Shown piece by piece: positions 14,511-26,258 of a stretch of DNA of 64,000 nt. Location: positions 4,666,501-4,730,500 of the forward strand of contig JAMPIT010000539.1 of assembly GCA_026261815.1 (NCBI GenBank). Direction: 5' to 3'. Both the position numbers and the translations under genes were made by a program. Origin of the DNA: Monarcha castaneiventris obscurior (taxonomy: Eukaryota; Chordata; Aves; Passeriformes; Monarchidae). The stretch's first letter is position 1. Each line of letters opens with the position of its first letter. The notes below the pieces were generated by a model, which saw only the letters and a list, made by a program, of their open reading frames with translations, was not told where the DNA came from and did not search any database.

Positions 14511-14548
14511 ATGAATTCAGCCTCATAAAATGAATTCAGCCTCATTTT
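14511..14548 (+). repeat. Short tandem duplication, about 20-base unit
   Basis: TGAATTCAGCCTCAT occurs at 14511 and again at 14531, with an A-rich or T-rich filler. It is a local duplication of an EcoRI-bearing unit with no coding consequence seen. Confidence 0.85.
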
Positions 14549-15703
14549 TAGTGCTCTAAAATGATAATGTAGAGGAAACCCTATTTCAGACATTTCTTCA
14601 GGCGTTGCAGTTACTTCATTAGCCTTTATTTCTTCTCACTTCTGCTCTCTTGACAGCTTTTCTTGTCTCAGGTTCTTCCTTTTTGAAATGCTTTGATGTG
14701 CTCATCTGTTTGACAAACTGTTTAAGGTCTTGATCTTAATTTAACATTTGTAGATACCCACAGAGGGTTTTGTTAATGAAGTCTTTAAAATACTAAGTGA
14801 AGTTCTAGTTTTCTTCAGGAAGAAAGTTTTATCCTTGACATTATTTTTCCTTTGGAACGATATTCCTATTTAACATCTAGGAAATTTTTAGTCTTACAAA
14901 GCAGCAATGGGCTTGCAAGGCTAGGGATGTAATTAAATGAGGATTTTACATTTCTTTGGGGTGCCTTTTGTTAAAAGAATAGGAATACATCATAATTGAA
15001 AATGTCTTTTCAATGACAGAAGCCTTTGATACCCCAGAGGCATGAGAGTAAGTGTTTGCCCAGCCTCAGATCAGGAGTGCTCTTATACATTGATGGATAA
15101 TACTCTGTTTTCTGGATTGAAGCCATGGTTTTTGCTAGTTCATTTGGTCTAAGGTAATTAAATTGAACTAAGGTTTACTCATAAACTATATTCATTAATT
15201 TTAGCACTACTGACAGTGACAGCAATCTGAGTTCCTAAGTCTGTAATATGGACTGACAGGAATAATTCATTTGCCCTGTTGTAGCTGGATCAGGCATTTC
15301 AGATCTCCAACACCAGACACAGGGGCTATAAAAGCCTCCTTGAGGCAAAAGGAAGAGCTGTGTATAAGAGGAAAAGCTTGACATGAAGAGGAAGAAGATG
15401 TTTCCAAGACGCCTGTGAAACGAGGAAGTCATGTGTGTTTTACTGTTAAAAAATATTTGGGTCTATTTTGGGGGCCCCTCTGTGGTGCTCAGGGACCTGC
15501 TGCAGCCCAGAGAGACTGGATCAAGGGGAGCACATCCCCACTGTCCTCTGTGACTTCCCTTTCTGTGGAACTGCTTTCTGTATGAATCATGCAAAATGCT
15601 TCTTTGCTATAGCAATGTTTGCATTTAAAAAAAACTTAAAAATTGGGTAACAGCTTCCTGGAAGCGTGAGCAGCATAAACGTGCTGTTGGTTCTAAGGCA
15701 TTT

Positions 15704-15723
15704 GCTGTGACCTTGGTCACAGC
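15704..15723. promoter_or_regulatory. 20-bp palindrome with an ERR/SF-1-type half-site
   Basis: GCTGTGACCTTGGTCACAGC has two perfect 9-base arms around a TT spacer. It contains TGACCTTG, the reverse complement of the extended nuclear-receptor half-site CAAGGTCA bound by ERR and NR5A proteins. The symmetry is seen directly; binding is inferred. Confidence 0.4.
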
Positions 15724-17171
15724 AGACTGGTCAAAATGTGATCTCTTTTTGAAAAGACAAAACAATCTTCTTGTTTTCAAGGCAAAATTTTAGGGAAAGC
15801 TTACTTCTGAAATATGAAATTTGCTTTTATTCTGCCAACAACTAGCATAGTTTTGTCTGGTTGGGGTTTTTTATTTCTTCTTTTTCCTTAGTGCTTTCCC
15901 TCATAAATTAAATAATGTAAATAAATTACATGCATTATCTAAAATAATGTAAAATAATTCCATTAGCTAATTCCATTTGGCTAATTTTTAAAAGAAAAAT
16001 ATTTTGCCTCTGGTTAAAGCTAAGGCTCAACATGCACAGCCCTGCTGCCTTTAAATGCTAATGCAGGCTCATTCTCTAGATAAGGACCAAGAGATCCTTA
16101 GAAGTGAGAAAGCTGCATCAAGAGGTTTGACAAGGCTCATTAAAGTTCAATTAGAAAATTCGTTTTAACACCAGGCATCCTGCCCCTTTTATTTCCCAAG
16201 TACAAACAATAAAATTTTCATCACATACAAGTACATACTTAAAATGTGCTGTGGAAATAAATAAGCTTCATGTTTAATTCATCTCATATAATAATTGATG
16301 TCCATTAGGGATTTGGATCAGGCATTAGGTATATAGCTACAAAGTGTGGCACTGGATGTGTGATTCCCAACTGTCCCTACTGGGAAGTTTGTCAAGTGAA
16401 TTGAAATAAAAATTATTTTCAGAAGAGTTATGATAGATCTTTTCTGAAGAGTTCATCTGTTTTCTGAGCCGTGCACTCTTGGCACACACTCAAAAAAACT
16501 TGACTCAGCACCTTTACATTGAGGGATTTCATGGTTCTTTTAACTACTTCTGTAAGTTTTATTCATTTAGCATCATACTATTTTCAGTTGTTGGTTCTCA
16601 GCCATGGGGAATAATCCCCTCCTCCTGCCCCCCATATTACAAAAATTTAAATTTTCACTTGGCTGTTTGATTACAGGATAGGAGTTTTGTGAGACTCATG
16701 ACGTGGACATTTACAACATCAGTAAATCAGATGTGACATTCAAGCATTAGGCAGCTCCCGTGTGCTGTGGCTCTTAAGGCTGCTCTTAATTCCTTTTTTG
16801 CAGCGATAAACCTGCCAAGAATGCAGTGCTTGTTATGCCATGATGGATGTCTTGTGGAGTCAGTCCTTGTCCCCAGTGCCTGCCCTTTCGCTGCCTTTGT
16901 TTGCTCTGCAGTGCTGCTTATCTGTGAGACACTGTGCAGCCTTCTGAAATGGTGCAAACCTTTAAATAAATGTGGTATTTTTGGCTGAATGCAGCCATGG
17001 ACACTGGCGTGGTTGCTTTTTAATGTGCTGGGTTGTGGCTGTTCAAACCCTCCCTGTGAGGGGCCCGTTCTACAGAGTGGACACTGTCTGCATGTAAAAT
17101 TATTCATCAGAAAATGATTGGGAAAAGTAAATGAGTCCTGTGATGTTTTTTTTATTGCATTTATCAATTAC

Positions 17172-17185
17172 TTGCATTAATGCAA
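17172..17185. promoter_or_regulatory. Perfect 14-bp POU/homeodomain-like palindrome
   Basis: TTGCATTAATGCAA equals its own reverse complement. Each strand contains GCATTAAT, which joins a POU-specific half-site (GCAT) to a homeodomain half-site (TAAT) as in class III POU (Brn-2-like) sites. A further ATTAAT follows at once. Confidence 0.4.
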
Positions 17186-20100
17186 TTAATGTAGAACTGT
17201 TTGGGGTATCTTAAAACATAGAAAGCAAATAATATAGAAGGCAATGACTCACGTCAGGGAAAGAGATGCTCTTTGTGCTGTCCCTGCAAGTCTTGGCTAT
17301 AACCAATTTAGGAGGGTTTTAAATTCCCAAATTGCTGATCAAAACTTTGCTGGCAGTTGTGGTTGTTTGGTTCTTAGTCCTGTGGCACAGGCCATTAGGG
17401 ACTGCAGCATTTTGGCTGCCCCACAGGACATGTATTTCCATGAGGTTTAAATGCTATTCAATAGTACTGACCTTGCAGGAACAGTATTTTCCAGAGGAAA
17501 CTCAAATATTAAGTGTTCATAATTTTCACTGTAAATCACTTTGGAACCTTGCTTTAAAAGGGAAAAACCCTCTTAAGATACTTATTTCCCAACTGTAGTT
17601 ATAAAAATAATGTTCTAATCTAAAAAATTTTAAAATACTAATAAATGGGAAACCCACAGAGAGCCCCTTAACATCTAAAACCAAGCCAGCCCAGTGACTC
17701 AGATATTATTGATTGTTATTTCTTGGTGTTCTTAAAGAACCATCCATGAGTCTCTTTTCAAAGACTAATAACTTATTTAAATAAGCTGCACGTTTCCCAT
17801 CCTAGGGAAGGTCTTAAAGCTGACAGTGCAGTGTAACCTCACAGCCATTAAACACTAAGTGGGTGTTTTGTGGTGGCAGTGGCTGTAACAGAGGCCCTGG
17901 CATGTTTCTTCCCCTCTTTATGAGCACTTGGCAGATTATTTTAGTGAGTCCCCTGTGAAGGGACAGAAAAAAGTACACCCCTCTTAGCAGGAGTGGCTCA
18001 GTAAATTTTAGGTGACAAAATTCACTTCTGACTATGATCTCTTGGGTAAGCACACTCAGTCATTCCTAAATAGTTGTCTTAACTTCGACCCAAATGTTTC
18101 CTGCTGATAGAAATGCCACTTCCTTCATTCTGCATATATTCAGAATCAGCACCTCATACGATGTCTGCAGCTTGGCCAGTGCATGTCATGGTGTGGAGAC
18201 AGCGAGCTGACGGGGAATTCATCCTTCCCAGTGATGCTTTCTGCAGGATCAGCTCTCTTTTTGCTGCCTGTACTGCTGCCACCCAGGATTAAAAGCTGTA
18301 GACACCCCAGGGCTGCACCGTGGGCTTTCCGTGACTTGGATGAGAGCTGCACAGATGCATCAGAACAGCATGGGCAGCGACTTCTGGGAAGATCATGAAA
18401 AACTAAGGTCTGGCTAATGGACCCCAGTTCCTCTCCCTTCCCTTTTGGCAGTCGTTCATGGTAACACAAAGTGAGTACAAAGCCTGGCGCCAAGACAAAA
18501 CGCTGGTGATTTGTGCTGTAAGTGTTCCTAAAGGCAAGAGGGATCTTTAAGGGCTTCCCTGGATTGATTCCTGTTTGAACTAAAGCCAGAGCTTAAGCCA
18601 GACTTTGCAGAACTGCAGCTGCTTGCCCCCATGGCCATGGCACTGGGGAACTGAGGTCTCAGACCAGCTTTGTCACAGGGCTGAGCTGGGCACATGGGGA
18701 GCCTGCCAGAGGGTGTGTGGGGTGTTTGGCCAGCTCAGCCCTGAGCAGGGGCCATGCTTTCCTGGGTGGAAAGACAACCTGGTGTGGGGATGAATCTTGC
18801 TGAGCATCTGGACCCCCTTGGGACCAGCATGGCTCATGTTTGTGATGCTGAGTAAAACTGGCATGACAAATTCACCATCACAAACGGCACACAGAGAGAC
18901 TTCCCACTTGCCAAGGGGGTCAGTGGGATCCAGTGAAAAGCAGAGACTGAAGGAGTGGGTGTTTGAGCCTTGTGATGAGCTGAGATGATGTACCTGACAT
19001 CCTGCTCAGCCCAGGCGCTGTCTCCTATTTTGGATAAGACCCCTTTGCTCCTGTGAGCTGGTTACGTGGGGGTGCTGGACTATGTTTCCTGTCCCATCTG
19101 CTTTGGTTCTGATGAACATTAAGTTTTGAAGCTGCCCTGTGCTCTTTCGTGTTGATGGCATCCTTCAAATCTGTTCCACCTCCAGGGAATGTGAAGTCTT
19201 GGGGCAGGGGGGGAGGTTTGTTGGTGGTTTTGTTTGGGTTGGTTTTGTCTTTTTAACTTAAACCTTGCATGTCTACTTGAAATAAAAATGTTTGAAATAT
19301 ACCCCTTCAGAATTAAAACAACATTGCATATATATAGCCACATATTGAGATTTAAACCCATCATAATACCTCAAGTTCACATAAACCAAATATTTAAACC
19401 TAAGATGTTTCCTATTAACATGTAAAGAAAGCTACAACCCAGAGAATTCTCTGGCTAAGCACATGAATTATGCTTTGTTGCAAACCACTTTAGTTCATAA
19501 AAGCAGCAACTATCATCAATACCTTCTTAGGTATAGGCGAGGTGAGATCTTTTCTAATCTTTTGTTCATATTATGATTAGCCACAATTGGCTCAAGTCAC
19601 TAATTATGTTGATAGTTTTCTTCATGTGATGATTTTTTTAAATGCAAGCTCAATGGTTTCTTTTGTAGCCAATGCACCTATTAAAATACTCTTTTTCTGC
19701 ATTGTAAATTGAATTCCAGCTTCGATTCAAAAGCAGTTTAACATAAGTTGGAGGTAAAATTCATTATCTAAACTATAAGAAATGTAAAAAATAGAGAAAA
19801 TTATAGTTGCTAACATGGTGTGCTATTAGCATAAAAATATTTGAAGTTTCTGTAGTGCCACAAGCTGTGGTAACTGTAACCAGGCAATCAGAATTAGTTT
19901 TTTTCTCTGGGGAAAGATTAACAGGTAACTAGGATTAGACAATAGGATGAACAACAGTTACTTAAATGGAAAAGTCTTGGTTGCAGACAGTGGCTCCTAG
20001 GTCAAACTCCTATTTAGATCATCCTTCTTTGCATTGTGTTTCCTCTAATATTTTCTGCTCTTTGAATACATAAGTTGGGTTTCACATGCGTTGTTTTGGA

Positions 20101-23100
20101 GGTGAAGAGCCTGACATTTCTGTCACCCTTCCTGGCCCCAGAGCAGCAGGACCCCTTCCCTCTGCCCATCCCAGTGCCAGGGCTGGGCTGGTTTGTGGTT
20201 CATGAGCTGAGCACCTGGTCTAGGAGAAGGGAGAAGACATCCCCAGCAGTGCACCAGTGCAAACACCTCTGTCACCGGTGCGTTTGGCTCCATTTTCAAG
20301 GGACAATGTTTGCTCTGTTACAAGGATAGATGCTAAGGACACTTAGGCCACTTCTCTGTTGGCCTCAGGATACAAAAGTGTCAGGGCAGAAGGCACCTCC
20401 TGGCTTTGTGAAACGTGGGCAGTAGGATGTCAGTGATGAGGAAGGGACAGCATCCTCTGCACTGAGGCACTACAGGAGAGGAAGGTTGTCTCCTGTTGTT
20501 TAAGAAATCCACTCCCTGTCTTATGCAAAGCATATAGGAACAGCAACAGGAAGCATCATTAACCTTCCTCTCATTTGGGGAGGAACTGTTTGACGGCACT
20601 AAAATTATTATGAGCGATACACTGGGTGTAAAACAGGAAAGCTAATTGGGAATTAAGTCAGAAGAGAGGTGTCTGAGGGACAGAGCAAAAGGTGAGGCTG
20701 GCATATGTCTCATTCTCTGTGCAAAGGACTGCAGGAAAAAGGAGAATGAGAGAGGGCAAAGCTGAAGCCATGAAGAATTGCTGGGGGTTTAATGTGGTTG
20801 CTGTACCCTACCTTGCTGGCACAGACCCTGCTCCTATGCACCCAGTGCCAAAATTCCATGAAATGAAAATTCTAGTGTGGTGGAAAATATCATTGCTGGC
20901 TTTTTCTGGCTGCAAAAATCGTGCACTCTTTGCTTTGCTCTATTTCTTTTTCTTCCCTAAGAGTGTTCTAAAATACCTAAATATCCAATATTGTCTATGC
21001 TGACTCTTAGGTGGGGAAAGAGCAATGTGCTCATGCCTTGGGGCTTTGGATATCACCAGTTGAATCGGTAGAACAGATTGAAGTTAGATGGATGGCAGTT
21101 TTGAAAATCCTCTCTTGGTGTGTGCTACTCTGAGTTGTTTGGTGCTCACTGGAGAAAAAGCAGTTTCATGTTAAAACTGTGCTCTTTCTCATCAAAAGAT
21201 CAAAATGGGAGTTAATCTTCTGCCCTCCTGTGATTGTATTTCTGTGTGTTGCTCTTTTGTGGGGTGTTGAGTTGGGGTTTTGTGGTGGGATGTTTATTTC
21301 TAGATCAGCAAGTGGCTGTTGGTTATGAATTAGAGATTTTAAATCACGCCCCCAGAGATTTGGAACCATATTCTTACATGCCATGAAGCCATTCAAAGGA
21401 AAACTGAAAGCCATTCTCTGCAAAATACCAATTTACTTTTGCTTTAGTTAGTAACATTCAGAATTAATGAAACTGGGTTTAAATATTTCTTTTCTTCTGG
21501 GTTTTTTTGGGGGGGTTCTTTTTGCTGGTTCCCAGTTCCATCTCATTTAAGCAGTTCTGGGGCAAGGGGCAGACACAGCCTGTCCCCCCACCTCTGCTTA
21601 GTCCCTTAAACCAAAGAAAAATTTGTCCAATACAGTGTCCATGTTGTGGTAAAAATGCAACTACAGTCTATGCAGGTATAATTTCAGAGATTAGAACAAA
21701 TAAAAGAGATATTTTTACCCTTTGGTAGATTATGAGAGAAAAAAACTTGCAGCTGACAGTGAGATTTATAACCTGTGCAGGTTCCCTGTGCTGGGGATGT
21801 GCTCTGGGGTGTGTGGGATATCCTTTGGTGTTCTTGGATTTATTTAGTCCAAGGAGAGCCCATGGATGGGATTCAGGTTTTGTAACCCTCATACAAGGAG
21901 TAAGTCTTTGTCTTGAATAGGATTGTAACTCTCTTGTGTGAAAAGGATAGTGTGAAGTCATGACAGGTGACTTTTCTTCCTAAAGCCATCTAAATCTCTG
22001 TGAGGCTCCTTTGTCACACCCAGTGGGCTCAGGGAGGGAGTCCTGAAGAAAGTGAACTTTAAATAGAAATAAAAATGGGGGGAAAAAATCGAGTAAACCA
22101 CTTTTCTGTGCCTCAGTCACAGCAGTTCAAAATTGAGTAAAGTTTTCAAACTTTTTGTATTTTTTTTCATTTTTTGAAGGATAATTCTGAGTAGTTGTGT
22201 AGCAGCATTTATTACAGTGCTAAACTCAGCCTGCAACACTCTAAAAATTATAATAATGGTACAGAATTGTAAATGCCCTAACATTATTCTTCTCTTGCAC
22301 TGGTTTTAAACACTTACACTTTTCAAGGGAGCAGCAAATTAATTCTTAATTAAAATCACTAAGCAAGTGCAGATTATATTTAATTTAAATATTTATTGAC
22401 TTTGTTTAAGCTTTAAAATAGATTAGACTTTGAACAGCAAAACTGCTAATATCTGAATAATAATTTTACTTCTGAGCCCAATCAAGAAGCTAGTCAGGAA
22501 TACAGCTAAGAAGTTGCTGTGTTTGAGGAAATACTTTATTAAAATATGTACAGAAGGCCTTTAAAAATGAGTTCTCTCCAGTAAAGAAAAATTTTGTTGC
22601 ATCTGAGAGTATTTTAAAATCTTGCATTGTCTCTTGGCTTTTCAGGAGTTGCAGTTCTTCCCGTGGCCCTAAGTACAACTGAAAAAATATACAGTGAACA
22701 AAAGACATAAAAACGTACCAACCTGCTAATCCACTTTCTCTTCCTAATGCTAAAGATGTTAAATTGAAGCCCATGATTATCCCAGCTGATTTAACTAGTC
22801 AACACATAAAGCTAAGCATGTATGTAGATGTTTTCTGAGTAGAAACATAAACCTCGCACAAAGAAAATTTTCAGAGTTTTAAGGGTATTCCTCTCTGTAA
22901 AGAAGTTATTTGCATTAAAATATTCCCCCCAGGAGGATCTGGTAACCCAGAACATCATTTGGCACAGCATTTTCTCCAGTATGGCTCAGCCACAGTACCA
23001 GGCCATCAAGGCTTTTCCAAGGACCAGTTCAAACTCTTGGCTTCTCATTCCTGTTCTCCTCTAAGCCAGTTTTATTCCCTTTCATTTTGAGAAACAGTTT

Positions 23101-26100
23101 CTCTACTGCATTTATCTGTCACGTGCCTAAAGGCCGTCAGATCCTGCAAGCTTTAGGATGATTTAATGTAACTTGTAGGTTTAATTTTGCAAAAATGCTC
23201 ATGTTGCCCAAATAACACAAAATCTATGAGATCTTTCAGGACTGAGTTTGAACCTTCTGGAAGTCTGTTTGGCAATGCCTCATAATTTTTCAGTGTGGCA
23301 AAAAGTGCTCCTGAGATTGACAGGCTTTTCATGCATTTCATATGGATGTTTCAGCTAGCCTTACATTCTCCCCTTGGTTTTTACTCTGTGTTGTGAAGTC
23401 TGTAAGAGCTGCAAGATCTTTTCTGCTTTTTCTTTATAATGCTATGAAACATTATGTGAATTGTTTTAGACTGTGTTTCCTGTCTAATTGTACATTGCTG
23501 TTTGAATTGGATATTCCAACCTAGAGCATGTGTTTAATTTTTCCTTGGCCTCATTACATTTCATTCCCTGTTTCACACATCGCCTGCCCTGTTAGTCCAT
23601 AAATCTGATCTATTCTAATCACTGTAAATTCTCTCTTTCCCCTAGCTGTGTGTCACCAGCAACACTACTCACTTTGGAAATTGCTTTCCTGAGAGGTCAT
23701 TTTATGAAAGATAAAGGAGGAGGCATTGTGCAGTGCTGGTGGGTAAGGCTCAGGGTTTCTCACTCATCTAAGCCTCAGTGCAGCTGCTGCAGTCTTTTTT
23801 TTGTTCATGGGCTCATCTCAGCAGCTGTCACAAGCTGAGAGGGTCACCAAGGGAGTGCCTTGGGCCTCAGACTGCAGCATGGCAAAGTCTTCCCTGGGGT
23901 TTGTCATCTGCATGCAGTACAAATTACATCCTATTGGGTGGCCTTGTAAAGGAGAGTCACCTGTTCAGAGTCACTTTAGTTGTAAAAAGGACTTTTTAAA
24001 GACAGATGTTTTGTGGTACTTAAAAACAGACAGTGTTGCAGAGCCAAGAACCTGCATTGCATGGTCCATCACAGGATCCCCTTTATGCAAGAACACATTG
24101 TGCAAGTCTTCTGGGCCTCCTGCTTGGCTTCCTCTTCCCTTTGAAGAGCACTGATGGGCTGATATTTGGTACATTGATGTGACAGCAGGTCTGTGGGTTA
24201 GCTGAGATTGGTTACATCAGTACTTCTCCCATTTTCCATGCTTGTAGGTGTCAGTGCCTCCCCTACGCTCTCGCTTCTGGGCTGGTCCTGCTTTGGGGCT
24301 GGTCTGGTGGGGCAGACACTGTGCTGCAGCCAGCACGCCTCTGGTCATGGCCTTCCTTGTGCTGCTGCTGCTTTTCCTGCTCCTTCCCCCTCTCATTTAG
24401 CACTTCTGTGCTGTGCTAGATATCACAGGAGTCTCCTGGGAAGAGATTGGGATCTCTCTTGGATTCCTGCACAGCCTCTGTGTGGAGGCTTCCCTGGTGC
24501 TGCTCCAGGCTCTGGCGTCTGTGTGAGTGCGTAGGGTGCACTGGGGAGTTTTGCCATTTTATTTTCTTGGGCTGTGCAGTAGAGATGTTTTGGAGCAAGA
24601 GCTGTTCAGTTCCTCAGTGTCAGGTTTTTCCCTGACCTGGGCTCCCGTGCTGGGTGGGACTCCCCTTGCTGGATGACTCCCCTTGCCAGTGATGCTGTGT
24701 TCCCTGATGTGTAGTGGTTCATGGCTACAATCCACTCTTGCAGAAGGAGGCCATCCATTGTCTCGGATAAATGAGTTTAAGATTCATGGATGAAAAGAAC
24801 ATGAGGAAATTTAAATACTACTATTTATTTTTCCTGAATCCCTTCACCTTGTTTTTTATTTTCTTCTGATATTTCACATAACCAAGGAGAATTAAGTGGG
24901 AGTGGGAGCATGCCAATTTTTGGTTGGATTACTGAAGGGCAGTTTCCACAGCCACATGACACTACTACAGCAAAATTCAATTAGCATGTTTCATAGAGGT
25001 TTTAATTGATTAATGTATTTATTTGATTTTGTGTGGTGTAGTAGCTTTTTAATGACCTTTTGAATGTTTCTGGTGTTTGATTGACTCATATTACTTGCTT
25101 TTGTAGCCCAGGGTGCTGCAACATCATGTGTCATGCTATACAGGCTTTTTTTAGTCCACTGGTGACTGCTGAAGGTATAAATTCTCCCTGTTGCACAGAA
25201 ATATGCCAATGTATTCCCTTCTGCTAATTTTTCAGATGTGCTACTTTAATTAACAAAGCTAATGCTTAGGGATCTGATTGCTGAAAAGCTCTGGTGGCAG
25301 ATTAAACCTTCCTGTGTGGAGCTGGTTTGTTGTGTTTGCAGAGGAACCACTCAAACCCCAGTGCAAGTTTGCATCAGTGGAACCCAGAGAAGAAATGCAG
25401 TGATAAACCAGACTAAATAAAGAAATGAAGTAGAGTGGAGGAGAGTGGTATGAACCCTTGGTGGTGTTTGTGTGATGAAAGCTGCTTGCATTTGAAGATG
25501 TTAATTATGGGCAGTTTTTCCTTGGTGTTGTGAGGTTTGGATCACTCAGAACTATGTTTAATGATAAAATACTAAAACCAGAACAAATTCTGAGTAAGCC
25601 CCTGCTGACCAAGCTGTCCAATTAATAGGATTTTGTCTAATGGAGTAATTTAATTGGGATGTTTCAAACATACTCTAGAAAAGCCACAGACATTTAAATT
25701 TCAAGGATAAACATTATTTTTCATTCATCTCTCTCTCTCCGTCTCTCTTCCCCAAAGGTCTCCCTGGCATGTTTGAGTCTCCTCCCCAGTGAGCAGTTCA
25801 GCCCAGTGCCATCCACAGGATCAGAGTGCTTTGAGAAGAGCCCCCTGAATTCCTGCTAGGAGTCACAGCAAACCTGCCCAGCTCATCACTGTACACAGGC
25901 CTCAAATCTCCTTTGGAGCAGCCACCAGAGGGGCTGAGCTTCCCTGTTTCCTGCTGTGCTGCCCAGATCCTGCTCCATGCCAGCAAAGGCTGGTGGAAAT
26001 CTGCATCTTGGTGGTTCCACGTGAGCTGAGATCCTCACCCTGCTCACCCACGACCTCTCCCTGCTCCAGCCCCTGCCAGCAGCACTGCATCACGGCCCAC

Positions 26101-26235
26101 CAGATGTGCAAGTGGCTGCAAAGAGCTTCCCTCCCTGAGCACAGGTGCTCTCCTTCAAGAAAAAAGTAAGTGTTGCTCAGTAAGTGCTGGGCAGATGTAT
26201 TGCTGCATGTTCAGATAAAGAAACTGCTGCTCCTT

Positions 26236-26258
26236 GGGGGTGGGCAAGGGGGCCAGGG
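26236..26258 (+). other. G-quadruplex motif on the plus strand
   Basis: The order G5-T-G3-CAA-G5-CCA-G3 satisfies the canonical four-run, loop 1-7 rule. It lies in a locally GC-richer block (about 25780-26360) that has no recognisable gene. Confidence 0.75.

Noticed and set aside
22105..22130. TCTGTGCCTCAGT match suggesting a third MIR copy
   Set aside because: Only about 13 bases match and the flanks diverge at once, so chance is likely.
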